From positions 558,001-622,000 of the forward strand of contig JAXHMM010000006.1 of NCBI GenBank assembly GCA_034521445.1: 64,000 nt of DNA, read 5' to 3'. The DNA comes from Balneolaceae bacterium (GTDB lineage: Bacteria; Bacteroidota; Rhodothermia; Balneolales; Balneolaceae). Made by a program: the position numbers and the translations under genes. Below, piece by piece: positions 43,338-52,914 of the stretch (the first letter of the stretch is position 1; every line of letters starts with the position of its first letter). Under the pieces are notes generated by a model. The model saw only the letters and a list, made by a program, of their open reading frames with translations. It was not told the DNA's origin and made no database searches.

Positions 43338-45029
43338 TTATTCCTGGCGGTAAGTGTCCATAAAGGCCTGCTCGTCGCCGGTCGTTCCGATCAGCACAAG
43401 TTCGCTCCCCTCGGGGATTTGAAGGTCAGGCTCAGGATTGATGATCTGATCGTCCCCGCTCCGGATGGAGAGGACGTTGCAGCCCGTTTTCTGGCGGATT
43501 TGAGATTCGACCAGGCTTTTGCCCGCCAGTTTCGCCGGGGTTTCGACGGTAAATACATTCAGTCCCTCGGCGATAATCACGATGTCGTTCCGCTCGAGGA
43601 TGTTGAAGATTGTACTGGCTCCGATGGTGGCATAGGAGAGCACGAAATCAGCCCCTGCCCGGTGTAGGGTTGTGATGTTGCGGACGTGTGTGGAGCGGCT
43701 GATGATCTGAATGTTGGGACGCAGCTTGCGTGCGTAAATAGTCAGGTAGATGTTCATGTCGTCGTCATGCGTGGTAATCAGCACGCAGGGCGCCTCCCCG
43801 ATGCCCGCCTTTTCTAGTACGCTGAAATCCTCGGCCGCCCCCAGAATGTACCGCTCGTCCGCCCGTATACGCTCCGGGTTTTTGTCGATGATGCGGAAAT
43901 CCAGTCCACGCTCTTCGAAGGCATCGGCGACACCGCGCCCAACGCGGCCGCCGCCGATGATGATTACGGGATTTTCGGAGGCACGGTAAATCGCCATCAG
44001 CTCGTCGTAGGTGCGGAGCTGCTCGGGCGAGCCGGCCATGATGAGCACGCTCTCATTTTTCAGGCGTAAATCAGGGTGCGGTTTACGAAAGTTTCCGCGT
44101 TCCCATACCCCGACCAGGTTGATCCCCATCTGCTCGCGCAACCGGCTTTCCCTCAGTGTTTTTCCGACCAGGGGTGTCTGGTAGGCCATGGCCTCGGCGA
44201 TGAGCAGCCGGTCGAACCGTCCGATGATATGCACGCGGCTGTCCTGTCCGATGGTGCGCCGAGAGAGGGAGCGTCCCATAATTTCCCCGATACGGATGAC
44301 GTGGTTGCATCCTGCCATCTTAAGCAAGTCGACGGAATCCGTCGAATCGGCCGAGGCCACGACGGTGACATGTTCATCCATCTCCCGTACGGTGTTGCAG
44401 ATGTTGGAGTTCACCATATCGGTTCCAAGGGCTACCACCATCGACGCCTGCCCGACCCGCAGCCGCTCGTAGGTCTTCGGATCGTCCAGCTCTCCAAAGA
44501 CCACCCGGTAACCCTCGTCGTGGTACTCCAGCGCCTTGGACAGCTCGCTTGCCAGAAGCACATAATTGTAGTTGTACTGTTCGAGCTTGTCGATGAGGGC
44601 CTTGGCAATGGGACTGTAATGGGTGATGATCACGTGGTCGTGCGTGTCGGGCGGAAGCTCCCTCGGCGCCCGGGCCTTGGACTGCGCTTCCAGCCAGGGG
44701 GCGTAAAAGAACTGGATGAAGGTAAAAGGCAGAAGAACCAGCAGGGAGATCATCCCCGACAGCAGCACCAGTACCGAGAAGGCTCTTCCGAGGTCGCTGG
44801 TAAAGGTAATATCACCGAAACCCAGGGTCGACATGACGGTGAGGGTCCAGTAGAATCCCGTCACCCAGCTGTACGACTGTCCCTCGTACTCCATGATGTA
44901 ATGGAATATGATCGTATAGGCCACGATCATCGCCAGCAGGGCGGCCACGAAGCGTCCAAGGCGCGCCAGGTTGTATTTTGTGCTCCGCGTGGAAATGATC
45001 TGCGTAAGCTGGGATGCGAAAAACTTCAT
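43338..45029 (-). CDS. Two-TM potassium channel with two RCK domains
   Basis: 563 residues: two transmembrane helices (about 27-46 and 82-105) around a pore loop whose filter reads T-L-G-F-G-D (68-73), a variant of T-V-G-Y-G-D. Two tandem RCK modules follow (first N-domain from H-V-I-I-T-H-Y at about 132; second from V-I-I-I-G-G-G-R-V-G-R-G at about 352, with a full glycine motif), and the C-terminus has a TrkA-C domain. This is the GsuK-like layout. It probably controls K+ under osmotic change. Confidence 0.88.
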   Translation of the reverse strand: MKFFASQLTQIISTRSTKYNLARLGRFVAALLAMIVAYTIIFHYIMEYEGQSYSWVTGFYWTLTVMSTLGFGDITFTSDLGRAFSVLVLLSGMISLLVLLPFTFIQFFYAPWLEAQSKARAPRELPPDTHDHVIITHYSPIAKALIDKLEQYNYNYVLLASELSKALEYHDEGYRVVFGELDDPKTYERLRVGQASMVVALGTDMVNSNICNTVREMDEHVTVVASADSTDSVDLLKMAGCNHVIRIGEIMGRSLSRRTIGQDSRVHIIGRFDRLLIAEAMAYQTPLVGKTLRESRLREQMGINLVGVWERGNFRKPHPDLRLKNESVLIMAGSPEQLRTYDELMAIYRASENPVIIIGGGRVGRGVADAFEERGLDFRIIDKNPERIRADERYILGAAEDFSVLEKAGIGEAPCVLITTHDDDMNIYLTIYARKLRPNIQIISRSTHVRNITTLHRAGADFVLSYATIGASTIFNILERNDIVIIAEGLNVFTVETPAKLAGKSLVESQIRQKTGCNVLSIRSGDDQIINPEPDLQIPEGSELVLIGTTGDEQAFMDTYRQE

Positions 45030-45181
45030 GAAGGGTGGGTTGATCGATTATTATGCGTCATATTTGCAATGACCATCGTCTTAAACTAGCTTCACACGAA
45101 GCGGAGATCCTCACTTTTCGTACCATCAGGTATCCATCGTTGCGAATTCTTGACTATTAATAAACCAAACCGGGTGCAATT

Positions 45182-45247
45182 ATGAAAAGTTATCTTCTCC
45201 TGCCCGCATTCGGCATACCCCATCTTATGGACACCAACAGCCGCTAA
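45182..45247 (+). other. Possible 21-codon leader ORF abutting the large kinase gene
   Basis: An ATG at 45182 opens a 21-codon frame whose TAA (45245-45247) directly abuts the next gene's ATG at 45248. It could couple translation, but there is no homology and it may be chance. The rest of the 218-bp divergent gap shows no clear promoter. Confidence 0.2.
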
Positions 45248-48200
45248 ATGGGCAAAGAGTATCGAATACTGTTCCTGGAGATTGACGACGAGGAGGCAGA
45301 GCGGATACGCCTCGAGCTGGAAAAGCTGGAGCTGAGCCTGCAGATCGTGCGTTCGTCGGGGTCCGAAGCGCTGTCCGGGCGTCTGGAAAAGGTCAAACCC
45401 GACCTGGTCATCGCCGGCGGCACCTACGCGGATCCGGGGGAGGAGGGATTCCTGCGTCAGTTTCAGGGTGATTTCTCACGCCTGCCCGTTATCTGCATCA
45501 TGGATCGCATTGGCACGGATGCGGCCGAAGCCATGTGTCAGGGTGCCGCCGATTGCGTGGAGAAGGAGAACCTCACAAGGCTGGCCCCGGCCGTTCGGCG
45601 GGAACTGCTGCGGCGCAGGAACCAAAGGCGGGCAGAGCGCCAGCGTGACAAGGCCTACGATATTGCGGATATCGGGCATTGGGAACTCGACCTGGTGAAC
45701 GACCGGCTCTTCTGGTCCGATATGATACGGAAGCTGCACGAAGTGGGTCCCGAATACGAGCCGGAGCTGGAATCCGCCCTGGAGTTCTACAAGGAGGGGA
45801 CGAACCGTGAAACGGTGCGACGGGCGGTGGAACAGGCGATTGAAAACGGGACGCCTTTCGACGTCGAAGCCAAGCTTGTGACGGCCCGGGGTAACGAGCG
45901 CTGGGTACGGACGGTGGGAGATACGGTTATCCGGGACGGGAAGTGTGTACGCATTTACGGCAGCACGCAGGACATCACGGAGCGAAAGCTGGTGGAGGAG
46001 AAGATGCGTGACATGGTGGAGCACAGTACCAACATGTTCTACCGTCACGACCCCGATCACCGTCTCACCTACGTCAGTCCCCAGTCTGAGGAGTTCCTGG
46101 GCTACCCGCCGGAGGAGGCAAAGCGGCGGTGGACGGAATTCGTTACCGGACATCCCATTAACGAGAAGGGATTTGCGCATACCCAGCGCGCCATCGATAC
46201 GGGCGAACCGCAGCCGCCCTTTGAGCTGCAGCTCGAGAAGGCAGACGGAGAGGTGATCTGGGTGCAGGTTAACGAAGCCCCCATCGTTGAGAACGGCGAG
46301 ACCGTCGCTATCGTAGGATCCCTCACCGACATCACCGAACGCAAGGAGATCGAGGTGCGGCAGCGCCTGCAGCAGAATGTGTCGCGGTATTTCAAAGCCG
46401 CGGAAAATCTCAATGACATCCTGGATCGGGTGCTTCGCTACCTGGCCGGCTACGGCCGTTTCAGCAGGGCCGAGCTCTGGCTGGTGGATACGCGTGATTC
46501 CTACATCCAGCTTGGTTCGTCGGTCAGCAGGGGAGATAAGGGAGAAATATTTTTACATGCGAGTCGCTCGGTAAACCGTTTCGAAAAGGGGGAGGGGCTT
46601 CCCGGCATGGTCTGGAAGTCGAACGCGTCCCGGTATTGGGAGAACATCTCCAGCCGCTCTGATTTCGTGAGAAGAAGTGCAGCAGCTGAAGCCGGACTTG
46701 AGTCTGCTCTGGGCGTGCCGGTCCGCCACAACGACAAGCCCCTGGGCGTACTTCTTCTGGCCGGCGCCCGGGAGCGGTTCGCCAGGGATGTCCGCAAATA
46801 CGAGGCGCTGCAGGATGTCCTCGGAGCGGAAATCAGGCGCAAGCAGCAGGAGGAGGAGATGCAGTTGTTGTTTGAGAGCGCTCCCGACATCATCGCTATT
46901 GTTGCGCCCGACAAGCACTTTGTTCGCGTCAATCCCGCCTTTTGCGAAATGCTGGGTTATTCCGAGGAGGAGATCACCTCCCGGCCCTACGAAGAATTCG
47001 TGCATCCGGAAGACCTGGAGAAAAGCCGGGAGGAATTTAAGGAGACCATTACCGGCGAGCGGAAAGCCCGGAACTTTGTAAACCGGTGGAGGACGCGTAG
47101 CGGCGAATACCGCTGGATTTCATGGAGTTCGTCTGAAGTGTACAACAGGGAGGGATTCGTATTCTCCTTCGGCAGAGATATAACCGCACTTCGGGAGGCG
47201 GAGCAGCGGGCCGCACAAACGCTGGAGCGTATAGGGGATGCCTTTTTCGCCGTGGACGAGGAGTGGAATGTCACCTACTGGAACAGGGAGGCGGAAAGGG
47301 TGTTGCAGAAGCCGAAGGAGGAGATCCTCGGCAAGCACCTGTGGACGGAATATGAAGACGCCGTGGATCTGGATTTCTATACCGAGTATCACCGGGCGGT
47401 GCGGGAGCAGGTGACTGTTCACTTTGAAGAATTCTATCCTGCGCTGGAGAAGTGGTTCGAGGTCAGCGCCTATCCTTCAAGTACGGGACTGTCGGTCTAT
47501 TTCCGGGATGTCACCGAGCGAAAGAGAAACGAGGAGAGGATCAAAAGGGTCAACGAGCGTTTTGAGAAAGTGACCGAGGCGACCAACGACGCCATATGGG
47601 ACTATGACGTGGAGCAGGGCGAGCTTTTCTGGGGACGGGGATTTGAGACGCTTTTTGGCTACGACCTGGAGCAAACGGATCCCAGCCTGGAATTTTTGCT
47701 GGAGCTGATTCACCCGGAAGACCGCGAGCGGATCACCCGCAGAATTGAACAATACATGCAGTCGGACAAGGGCACCGAGTGGTATGAGGAGTACCGTTTC
47801 CGGAGGGTGGACCGAAGTTATGCCTACGTGATGGACCGCGCTACGTTCATCCGGGATGAGGAGGGAAGCGTGATCCGTGTGGTGGGCGCGATGACGGACC
47901 TCTCAACCCAGAAGCGCCAGGAGGAATCCCTGAAAGATCTCAACAGGGAGCTGGAGGAACATGCGGAGAAACTGGCACGCTCCAACGACGAAAAGGAAAC
48001 GCTCCTGATGGAGATTCACCACCGGGTGAAAAACAACCTGGCGGTCGTTTCCGGGATGATGCAGCTTCAGGCCTTCGGCGAGGAAGACAGCGCCCTGGGC
48101 GAAAAATTGCTCGACAGCGTATCCCGCATACAGGCCATGGCCTCGATTCACGATCTATTGTACCGTTCCAAGAGCTATTCCCGGCTGAACCTGGCGGAAA

Positions 48201-48628
48201 ATATTCGCAAGCTTGTGTCAAATATCGTGGGATCCTTTCACCGGGATGCGGAAATTGACGTGCTGTACGACCTGGAACCGGTTGTGATGAATATCAATCA
48301 GGCCATACCCTGCTCCCTGATGGTGAACGAAGTGGTGACCAATGTCATCAAACATGCCTTTGATGGGGGGCAAGAGGGAAGAATGGAGATCGCGCTGCTT
48401 GAAAGGGGGCAAAGGATATCGTTGCGCATAGAGGACAGCGGCAAGGGACTGCCCGATGATTTCGACAGCAGTGCGCAGGCCGAGTCCCTCGGTATGCGGC
48501 TGATCCAAACCCTGGCCCAGCAGCTTGAAGCGGAATACCACTACGAATCTTTGGATCCGGGGACGCGCTTCAGGGTGGTCTTTGAAAAAGCTGACGTGCG
48601 CGGAATAGGCAGTTCGCATCTTATTTGA
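45248..48628 (+). CDS. Multi-PAS/GAF histidine kinase with a pseudo-receiver N-terminus
   Basis: 1126 residues, no transmembrane segment. Order: a receiver-like domain (about 1-125) with the acidic pair D13-D14 but Ala56 at the phosphoacceptor position; PAS (about 140-250); PAS (252-370); GAF (385-530); three further PAS domains (about 540-655, 660-765, 775-905); HisKA_2/HWE-type phosphoacceptor helix (M-E-I-H-H-R-V-K-N-N-L, about 920-930); and HATPase (N-E-V-V-T-N-V, D-S-G-K-G-L). Cytosolic, with several probable ligand or redox inputs. No response regulator is adjacent, so it is an orphan kinase. Confidence 0.88.
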   Translation: MGKEYRILFLEIDDEEAERIRLELEKLELSLQIVRSSGSEALSGRLEKVKPDLVIAGGTYADPGEEGFLRQFQGDFSRLPVICIMDRIGTDAAEAMCQGAADCVEKENLTRLAPAVRRELLRRRNQRRAERQRDKAYDIADIGHWELDLVNDRLFWSDMIRKLHEVGPEYEPELESALEFYKEGTNRETVRRAVEQAIENGTPFDVEAKLVTARGNERWVRTVGDTVIRDGKCVRIYGSTQDITERKLVEEKMRDMVEHSTNMFYRHDPDHRLTYVSPQSEEFLGYPPEEAKRRWTEFVTGHPINEKGFAHTQRAIDTGEPQPPFELQLEKADGEVIWVQVNEAPIVENGETVAIVGSLTDITERKEIEVRQRLQQNVSRYFKAAENLNDILDRVLRYLAGYGRFSRAELWLVDTRDSYIQLGSSVSRGDKGEIFLHASRSVNRFEKGEGLPGMVWKSNASRYWENISSRSDFVRRSAAAEAGLESALGVPVRHNDKPLGVLLLAGARERFARDVRKYEALQDVLGAEIRRKQQEEEMQLLFESAPDIIAIVAPDKHFVRVNPAFCEMLGYSEEEITSRPYEEFVHPEDLEKSREEFKETITGERKARNFVNRWRTRSGEYRWISWSSSEVYNREGFVFSFGRDITALREAEQRAAQTLERIGDAFFAVDEEWNVTYWNREAERVLQKPKEEILGKHLWTEYEDAVDLDFYTEYHRAVREQVTVHFEEFYPALEKWFEVSAYPSSTGLSVYFRDVTERKRNEERIKRVNERFEKVTEATNDAIWDYDVEQGELFWGRGFETLFGYDLEQTDPSLEFLLELIHPEDRERITRRIEQYMQSDKGTEWYEEYRFRRVDRSYAYVMDRATFIRDEEGSVIRVVGAMTDLSTQKRQEESLKDLNRELEEHAEKLARSNDEKETLLMEIHHRVKNNLAVVSGMMQLQAFGEEDSALGEKLLDSVSRIQAMASIHDLLYRSKSYSRLNLAENIRKLVSNIVGSFHRDAEIDVLYDLEPVVMNINQAIPCSLMVNEVVTNVIKHAFDGGQEGRMEIALLERGQRISLRIEDSGKGLPDDFDSSAQAESLGMRLIQTLAQQLEAEYHYESLDPGTRFRVVFEKADVRGIGSSHLI

Positions 48629-48750
48629 CGGGATCTAGTCGCTATAGGGTGGATGGCCGCTTGCGGATTTGACGGCAATGTTTCACCTTGTGGCTACCGG
48701 GTTACCGACCCCGCTCCTAACCGATAAAACGAATCCGAGAATACACATCC

Positions 48751-50106
48751 ATGAAACGCTTACTCGCTCTTCCCCTTACCGTGCTCATACTTGCTGCCTG
48801 CAACCTGACCCCGCTCCAGGCCCAGGATCTGAGCATCGATCCTGAAATCTACAACATCATCGACGCGGTAAGCGCGGACCGGCTCGAGTCGGACATCCGC
48901 ACCCTCGCCGGATTTGGCACGCGTCACACCATGTCCGACACCACCTCCGACACCCGCGGCATCGGCGCCGCCCGCCGGTGGATCAAGAGCGAGTTCGAGG
49001 CCATCAGCCAGGCCTGCGGGGGCTGCCTGGAGGTGCGTGAGCAGCGCACCCTGGTGGAAGGTGATCCTGACAGCCGTATAGCCGAGGACACCTGGGTGGT
49101 GAACATCTACGCGGTGCTGCGCGGCAACACCCATCCCAACCGCTACGTGATTATGAGCGGGGATATCGACAGCCGTGCCTCTGACAACAGCAACTCGACC
49201 ATCGACGCTCCGGGCGCCAACGACAACGCCTCCGGCATGGCGGGCGCTATCGAGGCGGCGCGCGTGCTCTCGCAGTACGAGTTCGAGAACAGCATCATCT
49301 TTGCCGGGCTTTCCGGTGAGGAGCAGGGCCTCTATGGGGGCGAACACATGGCTGAGATGGCCCAAGAGGAGGGCTGGGAGATCTTTGGTGTACTCAACAA
49401 CGACATGATCGGCAACATCCGCGGCATCGACGGCATCGTCGACAACCGCCAGTTCCGTATTTTTTCGGAACCCTTCAGCCAGAACACCTCCCAGCGCGAG
49501 CTGCAGAGCATGCGTTTCTACGGCGGGGAGAACGACGGCATCTCACGGCAGCTGGCCCGCTACATCTACGAGACCACCCGCCTCTACATGCCCGAGATGG
49601 ATCCGCTGATGATCTACCGCCTCGACCGATTCGGGCGCGGGGGACACCATACGCCCTTTAACAATGCTGGCTTCGCCGGGGTGCGCATCATGGAGGCCCA
49701 CGAAAACTACAACTGGCAGCACCAGGATATCCGCACCGAAGACGGCATCCGCTACGGCGACACCATCGACAAGGTGGACTTCGACTACGCCGCCAAGATG
49801 ACGGCCGTGAACGCCGTGGCCCTCGCCAACCTGGCCTGGGCGCCGCCCCAGCCGCAGGAAGTGGACATCGACGGGGCCGTGCAGCCCTCCACCACGCTGA
49901 GCTGGGAGACCCCGGACAGCGACCTGGTCAAGGGTTACAAGATCTACTGGCGGCGCACCACCTCCCCGACCTGGGACAACGCCCGCTACGTGGGTGACGT
50001 GAGTGAGTACACCCTCGAGAACGTGGTCATCGACAACTGGCTCTTCGGCGTTGCCGCCGTGGGCGAGGACGGCCATGAGAGCGTGGTGGCCTTCCCGGGG
50101 AATTAG
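48751..50106 (+). CDS. Secreted M28-family metallopeptidase with C-terminal Fn3-like domain
   Basis: 451 residues: signal peptide (A-A-C near 16-17, possibly a lipobox, or cleavage after Q-A-Q about 25), an M28 peptidase domain and a C-terminal Fn3-like segment (T-L-S-W-E-T-P-D-S-D-L-V-K-G-Y-K-I-Y-W). Zinc ligands seen: D158 (G-A-N-D-N-A-S-G), E190-E191 (S-G-E-E-Q-G), D218 and a late His in G-G-H-H-T-P. The first H-x-D motif reads G-D-I-D-S-R (138-140), with Asp where His is usual. It probably clips peptides in the periplasm or outside. Confidence 0.85.
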   Translation: MKRLLALPLTVLILAACNLTPLQAQDLSIDPEIYNIIDAVSADRLESDIRTLAGFGTRHTMSDTTSDTRGIGAARRWIKSEFEAISQACGGCLEVREQRTLVEGDPDSRIAEDTWVVNIYAVLRGNTHPNRYVIMSGDIDSRASDNSNSTIDAPGANDNASGMAGAIEAARVLSQYEFENSIIFAGLSGEEQGLYGGEHMAEMAQEEGWEIFGVLNNDMIGNIRGIDGIVDNRQFRIFSEPFSQNTSQRELQSMRFYGGENDGISRQLARYIYETTRLYMPEMDPLMIYRLDRFGRGGHHTPFNNAGFAGVRIMEAHENYNWQHQDIRTEDGIRYGDTIDKVDFDYAAKMTAVNAVALANLAWAPPQPQEVDIDGAVQPSTTLSWETPDSDLVKGYKIYWRRTTSPTWDNARYVGDVSEYTLENVVIDNWLFGVAAVGEDGHESVVAFPGN

Positions 50107-50127
50107 CCTTGAAAGCATCACCGTGCG

Positions 50128-51432
50128 TCAGGGGAGGTTGATCAGTGTCTCGGAGATGGCATCACGCAGTCCGGGATCTACACCTGCCTGTTCGGCGTAT
50201 CGGGGCCACTTGCCCACCATGCCGTTGATCTGGTCGATGATGGCAGGCGCCTTGCGGATGTTGATGGTATCTGCGACAGCCAGAAGATCCTTGCGCTGGA
50301 TATCTTTCCTTGCACCGTTGATGCTCAACGCATGCTGGCTGACCCATTCACTGCCGGGCCGGTAGGCATGGCACAGATCGTAGGCCGGGGCCAGTTCCCA
50401 CTTTCCGTCCTTTTGCAGGCGGAACGCGAAGTTCTTGGTATGGTCGTCGCAATTCCGGGCCAGTACGTTGAAGACCATCCGCCGAAACATCTGTTCGGAG
50501 GAGGGGTAGTCCAGTTTCAGTTCCCGCATGGTCTGGAAGAGCTGCTCGTAGCTGTAGCTTTGCACGTCGTTGTAATCGAAGTGCTTCATGGCGCAGAGCG
50601 TCTGGATATGATGTTTGGTGCCGTCGTCTTCCCGGTCGAAGCGCCTGGTCATGAAGTGCGCCCGGCCGTTTTCTTCCAGTAGCTTCGAGTGCATCATATC
50701 TATACCACAGTCGATGGCCATGCGGTAGTAGGCCATTTCGACGCGGCCGTAGCCCGTGGTTTCCCCGAGCTGAACCTCGCTTACGCCATCCAGCTTGATG
50801 ATCCAGTGTTCGAATTCTTCCGGGGCCTTCGCCTGTCCCGAACGCACCTCGCTGGTCCGCCGGTTGTAGGCAATGACCGCCTTGGGACGCGCTCCTCCTG
50901 CCGAGGTGCCCACCCGCAGTATTTGCTTCATGGCCTGGTCATCCTTGTCCAGATTGGTGCTGAAATCGGCCCTCCTGGAAAGCATGGTCCGGGCCATCTC
51001 CACCAGGCTCTCAATCTCGATGCCGGTGCTGCCAGGATCACGCTCAAAGTAGGCGGGTTCGAATTCCAGCGCTCCCATGCCCCGTTTCCCTATAAAGCAG
51101 AGCTTTTCGACCGGGTTCATGCTGTCCGGGGGACGACCCTGCCGGGCCAGCCATCTGTCGATAAGCTGATTCCCGTACTGGTCCGGGAGGCTGTCGGCCA
51201 GCAGCCCGGGCAGGCCGCGAAAGGCATCCAGCTCTCTTTCCCTTTTCTTCCGGAGCCGGGGAAAATCAAAGATGGTTTGGCCGGCGGACAGGGGCATTTT
51301 CAGGGGTGCCAGCTCCCATCCCCTCTGCAGGAATGCGTTATTGTACTCGAAGCTTGCGAGCTCCCTGTCCGAGTCCCAGGCTACGGCACCCACGGTTTCG
51401 CCCCAGATATGTACAAAAGCCGTGGTGATCAT
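50128..51432 (-). CDS. hipA: HipA-family serine/threonine kinase toxin
   Basis: 434 residues, full length. N-terminal subdomain 1 is followed by the kinase core: G-T-S-A-G-G-A-R-P-K (nucleotide/activation loop with the Ser that HipA autophosphorylates), catalytic N-C-D-D-H-T-K-N-F-A-F-R-L (Asp base and Asn), and L-A-P-A-Y-D-L-C-H (Mg2+ Asp). HipA kinases phosphorylate glutamyl-tRNA synthetase or other targets and cause dormancy. Its start overlaps the antitoxin stop by 4 bp (ATGA). Confidence 0.92.
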   Translation of the reverse strand: MITTAFVHIWGETVGAVAWDSDRELASFEYNNAFLQRGWELAPLKMPLSAGQTIFDFPRLRKKRERELDAFRGLPGLLADSLPDQYGNQLIDRWLARQGRPPDSMNPVEKLCFIGKRGMGALEFEPAYFERDPGSTGIEIESLVEMARTMLSRRADFSTNLDKDDQAMKQILRVGTSAGGARPKAVIAYNRRTSEVRSGQAKAPEEFEHWIIKLDGVSEVQLGETTGYGRVEMAYYRMAIDCGIDMMHSKLLEENGRAHFMTRRFDREDDGTKHHIQTLCAMKHFDYNDVQSYSYEQLFQTMRELKLDYPSSEQMFRRMVFNVLARNCDDHTKNFAFRLQKDGKWELAPAYDLCHAYRPGSEWVSQHALSINGARKDIQRKDLLAVADTINIRKAPAIIDQINGMVGKWPRYAEQAGVDPGLRDAISETLINLP

Positions 51433-51788
51433 GCTTCTTCCCCGGCGGAGTTGTCGTTCTTCCCCACGTGCCTCGCCCGCTGGCGCTTCCTGCGTTCTTG
51501 CTTGGCCAGCTCAATGGGACTTGGGCGCTGGCTTACTTCGAAGGCATCCATCAGGTGCAGCAGGTCCAACACCCGGATGATCTGTATGAAGGTGAGCAGG
51601 GTTACCGCCTCACCTCGTTCCAGCAGGCTCAGGGTGGAACGGCTGATCCCGGCTGCTTTTGCGACCTCATGCTGGGTTCTGTTCTGCTGCAGGCGATGGT
51701 GCTTGATGTAGGATCCGATCTGCTGAATGAGCGCCATGTCGCTCATGGATTGCCAGGATTTGGATGATATATCATTCATAATATTCAA
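51429..51788 (-). CDS. hipB: HipB-family XRE antitoxin
   Basis: 119 residues with an XRE helix-turn-helix (Q-H-E-V-A-K-A-A-G-I-S-R-S-T-L-S-L-L-E-R-G) in the middle and a charged tail. It pairs with HipA directly downstream; HipB neutralises the kinase and represses the operon. A second ATG three codons in is an alternative start. Upstream is AT-rich with several inverted repeats. Confidence 0.9.
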   Translation of the reverse strand: MNIMNDISSKSWQSMSDMALIQQIGSYIKHHRLQQNRTQHEVAKAAGISRSTLSLLERGEAVTLLTFIQIIRVLDLLHLMDAFEVSQRPSPIELAKQERRKRQRARHVGKNDNSAGEEA

Positions 51789-51864
51789 ATATTTACTTTA
51801 TGTATGAATAACAATACAACAGGTAATATCATATATGCATGCAATATTATGAACTATTCGGTGA

Positions 51865-51876
51865 ATGACATGTCAT
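51865..51876. promoter_or_regulatory. Palindrome upstream of hipBA, possible operator
   Basis: ATGACA-TGTCAT is a perfect 12-bp palindrome about 80 bp before the hipB start. Nearer the start, TTCATAATATT (51775-51785) and its inverse at 51843-51853 form a spaced 11-bp inverted pair. HipB proteins bind such sites, but which one it uses here cannot be told. Confidence 0.35.
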
Positions 51877-51946
51877 ACACGTGCGGTTTCTCCACAGGCC
51901 AGGGGCGAAGCTGGAAAGGACCGTACGTGTATATGGGCTGCCCTAG

Positions 51947-52717
51947 CTAGACCGGCAGAAAGGTGGCCGGGTCCAGTCCGTAGAGGGCGCGGAGCTGGGT
52001 GTAGAGTTCCGGGTCGCGGCGCTTCAGCGCGTGGGGGTTCTCCATGAAGGCCTCCGTAGCCACCGAGAAGCACTCCGCCGGGTTGGTGGCCCCGTAGAGG
52101 TCCAGCACATCGCGTGCCCCGCGCTCCGATTTTTTGATCAGCCGGCGGTAGGTGCGCGCCAGCGCCTGCGTCCATGCGTTCTCCGAGTCGGTGTCGCCCT
52201 CCCATGAGATGCCCGCGGAGATACCGTAGCGGAAATCCATCTGGTGGGCAAACTCGTGGTAGATCAGATTGCGTCTCTCGAAAGGCCGCTCCAGGTCGAG
52301 TTCGATGTCCCGCCAGGAGAGCACGATATTGCCGGGATTCCACGACTCCCCGGAGCGCTCCTCGTAGCCTTCGGTGACGATTCCGCCGTAGTCCTCGTAG
52401 TGCACGGGGGCCACGTACTCGTCCGGGTAGACCAGGATGGCCTTCAGAGCCGGGTAGTAGTCCGACGGCTCCTCCAGGATGAGCATGCAGGCGTAGGCGG
52501 CGATGATCACGCGCATCTCCTCGCGCAGCTCCAGTCCCCCACAGCCCTCGAAAATCTTCTCTCCCATGAAAACCTGAATGCGCCGGTGCAGCTTGCGCCG
52601 GGTGGCCTGGGGCAGGTAGCGGTAGAAGGCGGCACGCCGCTCCAAAATCTCTTCCCACTCGGGAGGGATGGGACCTCGACGCACCCACCAGCGGCGCAGC
52701 ATTCTGAAAAAAGGCAT
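51947..52717 (-). CDS. mtfA: MtfA-like zinc metallopeptidase (M90)
   Basis: 256 residues, no signal peptide. The active site is H-E-F-A-H (154-158) with a downstream glutamate-bearing helix N-P-A-E-C-F-S-V-A-T-E-A-F-M-E, and the N-terminal F-M-G-E-K-I-F-E-G-C-G-G-L is typical. E. coli MtfA cleaves and modulates Mlc in the glucose PTS; its role here is unknown because no PTS genes are in view. Confidence 0.9.
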   Translation of the reverse strand: MPFFRMLRRWWVRRGPIPPEWEEILERRAAFYRYLPQATRRKLHRRIQVFMGEKIFEGCGGLELREEMRVIIAAYACMLILEEPSDYYPALKAILVYPDEYVAPVHYEDYGGIVTEGYEERSGESWNPGNIVLSWRDIELDLERPFERRNLIYHEFAHQMDFRYGISAGISWEGDTDSENAWTQALARTYRRLIKKSERGARDVLDLYGATNPAECFSVATEAFMENPHALKRRDPELYTQLRALYGLDPATFLPV

Positions 52718-52914
52718 CGGTGCGAAAATATGGGTTTGGGATGATTCCAGGGCGTCACCTGTTGTCCGGCGTCACCGCGGCTGCACTAATAATAAGCGCT
52801 GCGGGGCGGAATAGGAATGGTAGCTTCGGATGGGGAGCGTTCTATAGAATGCAATATATACTTGTCATAGTGTATGATATATATTACATTCTTTCTGGAA
52901 CAGCCATCAATGCT

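Noticed and set aside
52720-52914. Long N-terminal extension of the small XRE regulator
   Set aside because: It crosses an AT-rich promoter-like stretch, and the homologous part starts at the ATG at 52915.
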